A model generated the notes under the pieces. The model saw only the letters and a list, made by a program, of their open reading frames with translations, ran no database searches and was not told the DNA's origin. The translations under genes were made by a program, and so were the position numbers. 19,089 nt of DNA from an uncultured Eubacteriales bacterium (lineage in GTDB: Bacteria > Bacillota > Clostridia > Oscillospirales > Oscillospiraceae): assembly GCA_900548615.1 (NCBI GenBank), contig URKW01000033.1, forward strand, positions 1 to 19,089. Direction: 5' to 3'. Within the stretch, counting starts at the first letter, position 1; every line of letters starts with the position of its first letter. This document shows positions 13,979 through 19,089 of this stretch, in pieces.

Positions 13979-15436
13979 TTACTCCTTCTTCTCGCCGTGG
14001 CCGACGCCTGCGATGGCGGCGGCGTATTTTTTCTTCTGTTCCAGAGAGGACAGCTTGGAATACATGACCTTCTGAGCCTGAGGAGAGCCAGCGCCGTGCA
14101 TGGACTCCACCAGAGCGGTGCCGCCGGTCATGTTCTCGATGAGACGACCTACACGCATGCGATCCTCGGTGGGGATGCAGTCCACACCACGGAGGTACTT
14201 GTCCACATAGTGGCCGATCTCGGGGTTCTTCAGGTCGGACTCGGAGGGCATGGTGGCGATGATGCCGCCGCCGATATCCTGAGCCAGACGGTCGATCTCA
14301 TAGATCAGCTGGGTGACGTTGTGCTTGCCCACGTTGGCCAGCAGCGGATCGACGAAGTACGCGCCGGAGGCGGTGCACTTACCCTCGCAGGAGCAGGCCA
14401 GGGAGCAGGCAAACAGCGTCTCCTCCTTGTGGATCATCTCGTTAAGCTTTTCTTTGATGTGACTGGCCTTGCCGTAGCCGCTGTAGTCGGCCATCAGGGC
14501 CGCCGCGCCGATGACCACATCGGACACGCCGCTCTTGCAGCCGCCGTAGTTGGCCCGGTGATAGCAGGCAAAGCGCTCCACCAGCAGGCCGGAAAAGGCG
14601 GTCTCGCCGCACATGAACACGCGATCCCAGGGGACAAACACGTTCTCCAGCACCGTCAGGCACTCGCCGCCCACGATACCGTACTGGGCGTTGCCCTGAT
14701 CCACGTCGCCCTCGCACTTGCGGTCGTCGTTGGTCTGGCGGCCGAAGATGTGCAGCACGCCCTCGGCGTCCACGGGAATGGCACAGCAGACAGCGTAGTC
14801 AGCCTCGTCCTCCTTCATGCCCATGGTGGGCATGATGAGCATTTCATGGCTGTTGACCATGCCGGTCATGTGGGCCTTGGCGCCCCGGATGACGATACCG
14901 TCGTCCCGCTTTTCCACCACATGGACGAACAGGTCGGGATCCTTCTGCTGGCCGGGCCGCAGACTGCGGTCGCCCTTCACGTCGGTCATAGCGCCGGCGA
15001 TCATCAGGTCGTTCTCCTGCACATACTCCAGATACTTCTTGAACCGCTCATGGTAGTTAGTGCCCATGGCCTGATCGATCTCGTAGGTGACGGAGTAGGT
15101 GGCGTTCATGGCGTCGAAGCCCACGCAGCGCTGATAGCAGGTGCCAGTCTTCTGGGAGATCATGCGCAGCATCTTCACCTTCTTCACCAGATCGTCGGTG
15201 GACTGGTGGATGTGGGTGAAGCGGTTGATCTTCTTGCCGGTCAGGTGGGAGGTGGCGGTCATCAGCTCCTCGTACTCCTTCATGCCCGCCAGGGCATAGG
15301 TCATGGCGGCGGAGTTGACGTGACCACGGATGAAGGGATGGTCGATGAGTGTCTTGGGATCCAGCAGCTCGCCCTTCAGATAGACCTTGATCTTCCGGTC
15401 GCGGAGGCTGTCTTTATATTCCTTGGCAGTTTTCAT
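13979..15436 (-). CDS. abfD: 4-hydroxybutyryl-CoA dehydratase / vinylacetyl-CoA isomerase family
   Basis: Oxygen-sensitive FAD and [4Fe-4S] enzyme that removes water from 4-hydroxybutyryl-CoA by a ketyl-radical route, giving crotonyl-CoA. The 485-residue protein aligns by recall over its whole length with the Clostridium aminobutyricum enzyme (about 490 aa). Cluster ligands are kept: Cys100 and Cys104 (CYQRC), His293 and Cys300 (HRANYGGC), plus Tyr297. Other shared blocks are NRFTHIHQSTDDL, GAMTDVKGDR, DPDLFVHVVEKRDDG and ESMHGAGSPQAQ. The whole ligand set argues for dehydratase rather than O2-using HpaB hydroxylase activity. It lies 9-11 nt after the oxidoreductase beta gene, with GGAG before its ATG. 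The true acyl-CoA substrate in this cluster is open. Confidence 0.92.
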   Translation of the reverse strand: MKTAKEYKDSLRDRKIKVYLKGELLDPKTLIDHPFIRGHVNSAAMTYALAGMKEYEELMTATSHLTGKKINRFTHIHQSTDDLVKKVKMLRMISQKTGTCYQRCVGFDAMNATYSVTYEIDQAMGTNYHERFKKYLEYVQENDLMIAGAMTDVKGDRSLRPGQQKDPDLFVHVVEKRDDGIVIRGAKAHMTGMVNSHEMLIMPTMGMKEDEADYAVCCAIPVDAEGVLHIFGRQTNDDRKCEGDVDQGNAQYGIVGGECLTVLENVFVPWDRVFMCGETAFSGLLVERFACYHRANYGGCKSGVSDVVIGAAALMADYSGYGKASHIKEKLNEMIHKEETLFACSLACSCEGKCTASGAYFVDPLLANVGKHNVTQLIYEIDRLAQDIGGGIIATMPSESDLKNPEIGHYVDKYLRGVDCIPTEDRMRVGRLIENMTGGTALVESMHGAGSPQAQKVMYSKLSSLEQKKKYAAAIAGVGHGEKKE

Positions 15437-15447
15437 GGCGTTTCTCC

Positions 15448-16338
15448 TTACTTCACCCAGTCGTTGCGGATGCGCTGCCAGGTGGCGTCACGCTCGGCAA
15501 TGATGCGGGCAAGGTCGTGGTCGTCCAGATTGGTGAAGCGGCTCTGCTTCTTCAGGTACTCCTCCACGGAGGAGAACTCCTTGGGGTCACGGTTGACGGT
15601 GAACTTACCGTTCTCGAACTCCGCCAGATACCACAATCCGCAGTCCACAGCCTCCTTGCCGATATCCACGGTCACGTCGGAGGCGGTGCCCCAGCCGGTG
15701 GGACAGGGAGCCATCACATGGATGTATGAGGTACCGTCGGTGTTCATGGCCTTCTCCACCTTGGCCAGATAGTCCTCAGGATAGCCCAGAGAGGCGGTGG
15801 CGGCGTAGGGGATGCCGTGAGCGGCCACGATCTCGAACATGCGCTTCTTGCTGCTCTGGCTGCCGTGGATGCGGCTGCCAGAGGGGGTGTTGGTGGTCTT
15901 CATGCCATAGGGGGTCAGGCCGGACTTCTGCACGCCGGTGTTCATGTAGGCTTCGTTGTCGTAGCAGATGAAGATGGCCTTGTCATTGCGGTCGATCATG
16001 CCGGACAGAGCCTGCAGGCCGATATCGGCGGTGCCGCCGTCACCGGCGAAGCCTACCACATGGTAGTCCTCAAGACCCTGCGCCTTGGCGCCGGCCAGAA
16101 TACCACTCATGACGGCGGCAGTACCGGCGAAGGGAGGGATCATGCCGTTGGTGAACAGGGACATGTGGGGATAGATGAATGCCACAGTGGACATGCAGTT
16201 GGGGGGGATCACCGCGATGGCGCGGTCGCCCAGCACCTTCAGGGCCAGACGGATGGCCAGCGCCGCGCCGCAGCCGCCGCAGGCCTTATGACCGTAGAAA
16301 TATTCCTTATTGGTGATCGTTTTTGCGTTAAGCGCCAC
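15448..16338 (-). CDS. 2-oxoacid:ferredoxin oxidoreductase, beta subunit (TPP-binding)
   Basis: Thiamine-diphosphate subunit of the POR/VOR-type complex that oxidatively decarboxylates a 2-oxoacid to acyl-CoA. The 296 residues include GHKACGGCG with Cys20 and Cys23, Cys48 (PPNCMS) and Cys212 (APCPTGW), the four expected ligands of the proximal [4Fe-4S] cluster. The TPP/Mg2+ motif is GFAGDGGTADIG (97-107) ending CYDNEAYMNTG. The SGLTPYGMKTTNTPSG loop is close to pyruvate synthase PorB. The start is GTG at 16338, set by GAGGAGGG upstream, and overlaps the alpha gene end by 11 bp. The pyruvate-type family is the best guess; other 2-oxoacids are possible. Confidence 0.92.
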   Translation of the reverse strand: MALNAKTITNKEYFYGHKACGGCGAALAIRLALKVLGDRAIAVIPPNCMSTVAFIYPHMSLFTNGMIPPFAGTAAVMSGILAGAKAQGLEDYHVVGFAGDGGTADIGLQALSGMIDRNDKAIFICYDNEAYMNTGVQKSGLTPYGMKTTNTPSGSRIHGSQSSKKRMFEIVAAHGIPYAATASLGYPEDYLAKVEKAMNTDGTSYIHVMAPCPTGWGTASDVTVDIGKEAVDCGLWYLAEFENGKFTVNRDPKEFSSVEEYLKKQSRFTNLDDHDLARIIAERDATWQRIRNDWVK

Positions 16339-17512
16339 AAATATCCCTCCTCAGATTCACAAAGTTGGCTTCGCCAACCTTGGCGCTGCCGTTCAGCAGT
16401 TCAGTGTAGATGCCCTCAATGTCGGCCTTGGAGATGCTGCGGCCGCCCAGACCGCCCACATAGTTGGCGGTGGGAACGTCCACGGCGGCGCTCTTCAGCG
16501 CGGAACATACGTCGGTGTAGACAACGCCCTCGAAGCCGAAGCTGATGTCCTTTTCCAGCACGCCCACGAACTTGGCGTTCTTCACGATCTCGGCCACTTC
16601 CTTGCTGGGGAATGGACGCATGCAGCGGATCTTCAGCAGGCCCACCTTCTTGCCCTGCTCACGCAGGGCGTCCACCACGCAGCGGGTGGTACCGGCCACG
16701 CTGCCCAGGGTGATGAGGATGGCCTCGGCGTCGTCGCAGCGATAGGCCTCCACCATGCCGCCGTAGCTACGGCCGAAGAGCCTGCCGAACTGGGCGTCGG
16801 CTTCGTTGACCTTCTCGGCAGCCTTCAGGGTGGCCAGATGCTGCTGATAGCGGAACTCCGTGTTGTACGGAGGGCCAGCGGTGATGCAGGTGCCGCGAGG
16901 AGCGTCCAGATCCAGACGGTTTTCAAACTTCTGATAGGGGATGTAGGCGTCCACCTTGCCCTGTTCGGCAAGGCTCACCAGTTCGTAGGTGTGGGTCAGC
17001 ACGAAGCCGTCCAGGTTCACCATGACGGGCAGCATGACTTCCGGGTCCTCGGCAATCTTATAGGCCTGCAGGATGGTGTCGTAGGCCTCCTGGGCGTTCT
17101 CGGCATACAGCTGCACCCAGCCGGACTCCAACTCGGCCAGAGAGTCGCGCTGGTCGCCGTAGATGTTCCAGGGGGTGGCGATGGAACGGTTGGCGTTCAT
17201 CATCACGATGGGGAAACGGGAGCCGCTGGCATAGTGGAGGCCCTCCACCATGTACAGCAGGCCCTGGCTGGAGGTAGCGGTAAAGGCACGAGCACCCATG
17301 GCGCTGGCACCAAGGCAGGCGGACATGGCACTGTGCTCAGACTCCACATACAGGTATTCGCTCTCCAGAGAGCCGTCCTCCACGAAGTCGGACAGGCGCT
17401 CCACCACAATGGTCTGCGGGGTGATGGGGTAAGCGGCGATCACATGGGGCTTTGCCTGACGCACGGCCAGTGCCACAGCCTCGTCGCCGGAAACAAACAG
17501 CTCTCCGCTCAT
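16328..17512 (-). CDS. 2-oxoacid:ferredoxin oxidoreductase, alpha subunit
   Basis: The 394-residue subunit has the pyrimidine-binding domain at the N-terminus (AAYPITPQTIVVERLSDF, then VESEHSAMSACLGASAMGAR). The CoA/substrate region reads NANRSIATPWNIYGDQRDS, and MLPVMVNLDGFVLTHTYE is typical of PorA. The C-terminal domain carries ILITLGSVAGTTR and KIRCMRPFP. The whole resembles archaeal and Thermotoga-type four-subunit pyruvate or 2-ketoisovalerate oxidoreductases. NIYGDQRDSLAELESGW differs from the NIWNDQQDSISVRDTGW recalled for pyruvate enzymes, so another 2-oxoacid is possible. Its ATG overlaps the delta gene stop (ATGA), showing tight coupling. Confidence 0.92.
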   Translation of the reverse strand: MSGELFVSGDEAVALAVRQAKPHVIAAYPITPQTIVVERLSDFVEDGSLESEYLYVESEHSAMSACLGASAMGARAFTATSSQGLLYMVEGLHYASGSRFPIVMMNANRSIATPWNIYGDQRDSLAELESGWVQLYAENAQEAYDTILQAYKIAEDPEVMLPVMVNLDGFVLTHTYELVSLAEQGKVDAYIPYQKFENRLDLDAPRGTCITAGPPYNTEFRYQQHLATLKAAEKVNEADAQFGRLFGRSYGGMVEAYRCDDAEAILITLGSVAGTTRCVVDALREQGKKVGLLKIRCMRPFPSKEVAEIVKNAKFVGVLEKDISFGFEGVVYTDVCSALKSAAVDVPTANYVGGLGGRSISKADIEGIYTELLNGSAKVGEANFVNLRRDICGA

Positions 17513-17802
17513 ACTTCAGCCTCCTTGATCATGGTGATAGCGCCCAGCTTGCAGGCGCGGTTGCATACGCCGCAGCCCTTGCAGTAGTCATAGTCGATCT
17601 CCAGAGCGGCGCCGGACTTGTCGATAGCGCCGTCGGGACAGACCAGAAAGCAGCGCAGACACTTGACGCATTTCTCGGTGTCGATAACGGGACGGAAGGT
17701 ACGCATACCGGAGCTGATGTCGTGCAGCTGTCCGGTGGGGAAGGACGGGCCCAGAGGCAGCTCCTTCACAACGTAGGTCAAATCAGCCAGAGGTCTTTCC
17801 AT
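17509..17802 (-). CDS. 2-oxoacid:ferredoxin oxidoreductase, delta subunit (2[4Fe-4S] ferredoxin)
   Basis: The 97-residue ferredoxin-like subunit carries electrons from the TPP site to external ferredoxin. The first cluster motif is CVKCLRCFLVCP and the second is CKGCGVCNRACK, where the usual Pro after the last Cys is Lys. An N-terminal extension of about 40 residues (LPLGPSFPTGQL, then MRTFRPVID) resembles PorD of four-subunit enzymes. The ATG directly follows the gamma stop codon, with GGAGG in the end of the gamma gene. The order gamma-delta-alpha-beta is that of Thermotoga/Pyrococcus POR and VOR loci. Confidence 0.93.
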   Translation of the reverse strand: MERPLADLTYVVKELPLGPSFPTGQLHDISSGMRTFRPVIDTEKCVKCLRCFLVCPDGAIDKSGAALEIDYDYCKGCGVCNRACKLGAITMIKEAEV

Positions 17803-18345
17803 TTACAGCGCCTCCTTTACGATCTCGTAGGTCTTGTTCAGCAGCTTCTTGTTTTTCTCCCGCAGCTTGGGAGCCAGCTGGTCGTCAATGGCGGCCTCCA
17901 CGGCGGACACGCTGGTGATGCCGGTAGCGGCGATCAGCGCACCCAGCAGGGGCACGTTGGTGATGGGACGGCCCAGGATCTCCAGGGCCAGACCCGTGGC
18001 GTCCACGGTGACCACCTGCACGTCGTCAATGGCAAACTGGGACTTGTCCTTGGTGGTGTTGATGATGACGGTGGCGCCGGGCTTCAGGCCTTTCTTGACG
18101 GGATCGCCGAACAAGGTGTCATCCAGCACCACGGCGCAGTCGCAGGAAACCACCTCGCTACGGTCGGTGATGGCCTTGTCGTCGATGCGGGTAAAGGCGA
18201 ACACCGGTGCGCCGCGGCGCTCCGGGCCGAAGGAGGGAAACGCCAGAGCGTATTTCCCCTCGAAAAGCGATACGGCACAGCCCAGCAGTCGTGCCGCGGT
18301 GAACGCGCCCAGACCGCCGCGTCCGTGCCAGCGAATTTCTGTCAT
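17803..18345 (-). CDS. 2-oxoacid:ferredoxin oxidoreductase, gamma subunit
   Basis: The 180-residue catalytic-domain III subunit of POR/VOR, which closes over CoA in these enzymes. It starts MTEIRWHGRGGLGAFTAARLL; the family normally has GRGGQGA, so a Leu replaces Gln at residue 12. ALAFPSFGPERRGAPVFAFTRID and CAVVLDDTLF are as in PorC. The ATG at 18345 follows GAGGAGG at good spacing and is the first gene of the packed block. The 274 bp upstream separate it from the end of etfA. Confidence 0.92.
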   Translation of the reverse strand: MTEIRWHGRGGLGAFTAARLLGCAVSLFEGKYALAFPSFGPERRGAPVFAFTRIDDKAITDRSEVVSCDCAVVLDDTLFGDPVKKGLKPGATVIINTTKDKSQFAIDDVQVVTVDATGLALEILGRPITNVPLLGALIAATGITSVSAVEAAIDDQLAPKLREKNKKLLNKTYEIVKEAL

Positions 18346-18437
18346 GTGTATACCTCCTCATTTTTTGATTGTCTTGTTCTGTTCTATTTGCCGCCCTTTC
18401 GGGCAATGTCACATATGAAATTCTCCTGCGTTGCAGA

Positions 18438-18455
18438 TGCTCCAGACCCGGAGCA
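18438..18455. other. 6-bp stem-loop in the etfA / oxidoreductase gap
   Basis: TGCTCC (18438-18443), loop AGACCC, GGAGCA (18450-18455). It is a short stem with no T-run, located between the etfA stop and the gamma-subunit gene. It may be a leader structure of the oxidoreductase mRNA; this is weak evidence. Confidence 0.3.
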
Positions 18456-18473
18456 GACTGAAAGTCGCTAAAA

Positions 18474-18491
18474 TTGGTACAATTTGGTACA
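18474..18491. repeat. paired TTGGTACA direct repeat upstream of the oxidoreductase genes
   Basis: TTGGTACA occurs at 18474-18481 and 18484-18491, a 10-bp period, so both copies face the same side of the helix. The surrounding 274-bp gap shows no convincing sigma-A promoter to the eye. The repeats are a candidate regulator site for the oxidoreductase-dehydratase unit. Confidence 0.4.
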
Positions 18492-18619
18492 GGTAGAGAT
18501 GAGTAAGCTTTCCAAAAATCATGGTTCGCTGAGTAAAAAAGGATATTGTAATGTAGGAGAACCTGCTCTCGGGTCGTGGAGTGTACCTGCAATGTAAGAA
18601 GAGAAGGAAGAAAGCGTTG

Positions 18620-19089
18620 TTACTTGGCAGCCTTGGCGGCCTTGATGGACTCGATCAGCTCGGGAACGACCTTAAACAGATCGCCGGTGATGCCGTAATC
18701 GGCAACCTCGAAGATGGGAGCGGTCTCGTTCTTGTTGACGGCGATGATGCACTCGGAATCCTGCATACCAGCCTTGTGCTGGATAGCGCCGGAGATACCC
18801 AGCGCAACATAGACCTTGGGATGGACGGTCTTGCCGGTCTGGCCGACCTGATGGTCAGCGCTGATCCAGCCGGCGTCCACGCAGGCACGGGAGGAACCCA
18901 CAACGCCGCCCAGGACCTCAGCCAGCTCCTCGGCCAGCTTGATGCCCTTCTCAACGTCCTTGGAGATACCACGGCCAACGGACACGATGAAGTCAGCGCC
19001 GATCAGGTCAACCAGCTTCTTGGCGGCCTTGACAGTCTCGGTGACCTCGGTGTGGATATCGCCAGCAGCCAGCTCGAAAGCGGGATGCA
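18620..19089 (-). CDS. etfA: electron transfer flavoprotein alpha subunit (3' part)
   Basis: The visible part is about 156 residues, the C-terminal end of EtfA; the gene start lies beyond the window. The FAD-binding domain is clear: VGRGISK, SSRACVDAGW, HQVGQTGKTVHPKVYVALGISGAIQH, then IIAVNKNETAPIFEVADYGITGD, ending KAAKAAK. EtfA with EtfB carries electrons between acyl-CoA dehydrogenases and ferredoxin or quinone partners; in Clostridia the pair often serves electron-bifurcating butyryl-CoA dehydrogenase. EtfB and possibly a dehydrogenase are expected just outside the window. It is in the same direction as the oxidoreductase block but separated by 274 bp. Confidence 0.95.
   Translation of the reverse strand, partial: HPAFELAAGDIHTEVTETVKAAKKLVDLIGADFIVSVGRGISKDVEKGIKLAEELAEVLGGVVGSSRACVDAGWISADHQVGQTGKTVHPKVYVALGISGAIQHKAGMQDSECIIAVNKNETAPIFEVADYGITGDLFKVVPELIESIKAAKAAK

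Noticed and set aside
13979..15436. Reading the dehydratase gene as a 4-hydroxyphenylacetate 3-monooxygenase (HpaB)
   Set aside because: The fold is shared, but all [4Fe-4S] ligands of the dehydratase (Cys100, Cys104, His293, Cys300) are present and the setting is anaerobic.
12734..15772. Plus-strand open frame of 1012 codons opposite the ProC, aminotransferase and dehydratase genes
   Set aside because: It is a shadow of GC-rich codons in real genes on the other strand. Composition is His/Gly/Val/Leu-rich low complexity, it has no recognisable domain, and the minus-strand proteins have complete catalytic motifs.
16310..17587. Plus-strand open frame of 425 codons opposite the oxidoreductase alpha subunit
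   Set aside because: Antisense shadow; the minus-strand gene has family motifs and coupled start/stop overlaps.
18408..18420. Start-stop ATG-TGA with AGGAG before it upstream of the gamma gene (minus strand)
   Set aside because: A start directly followed by a stop could pace ribosomes, but a single chance occurrence in a non-coding gap is not enough evidence.

Overview
The window looks like chromosomal DNA of a high-GC, strictly anaerobic Clostridia bacterium, probably an Oscillospiraceae-type gut fermenter. The reasons are the strong AGGAGG-type ribosome sites, the oxygen-sensitive Fe-S enzymes (hybrid cluster protein, 2-oxoacid:ferredoxin oxidoreductase, 4-hydroxybutyryl-CoA dehydratase family) and the ETF and Na+-coupled transporters. 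The taxon is an inference. No insertion sequence, phage gene, CRISPR array or rRNA was seen.

Left part (1-8500), mostly housekeeping and stress genes in small units: tRNA-Pro(CGG) with a near-perfect promoter; a divergent pair of DNA-repair alkyltransferase (ogt) and class I hybrid cluster protein (hcp); a membrane-anchored CAP/SCP-domain protein convergent with hcp across a bidirectional terminator; a decayed YoaP-like acetyltransferase tail; a BusR-like GntR/RCK_C regulator followed by an SSS-family Na+/solute symporter; an alpha/beta hydrolase plus ZIP metal transporter unit; and a solo LarC N-terminal half.

Right part (8500-19089), all on the minus strand: read in the direction of transcription it runs etfA (cut by the window edge), 2-oxoacid:ferredoxin oxidoreductase gamma-delta-alpha-beta, a 4-hydroxybutyryl-CoA dehydratase homologue, a class I aminotransferase, a divergent ProC-like imine reductase, an NSS Na+/amino-acid transporter, a 29-residue membrane peptide, PpnP, a DUF362 Fe-S protein and LarC. 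The core from the oxidoreductase to the aminotransferase is tightly packed (4-bp overlap, 11-bp overlap, gaps of 9 and 3 nt).

Read as a pathway, this suggests amino-acid fermentation: uptake (NSS), transamination to a 2-oxoacid, oxidative decarboxylation to an acyl-CoA with reduced ferredoxin, radical dehydration or isomerisation of that (or a derived) acyl-CoA, and electron transfer through ETF. The substrate cannot be fixed from sequence. Glutamate via succinyl-CoA and 4-hydroxybutyryl-CoA, or a diamino/cyclic-imine-forming amino acid, are the two readings considered. The most noteworthy points are this cluster, the tiny gene after the NSS transporter, the BusR-like regulator beside an SSS symporter, the LarC lacking its C-terminal half, and a triple 19-bp repeat in front of the NSS gene.
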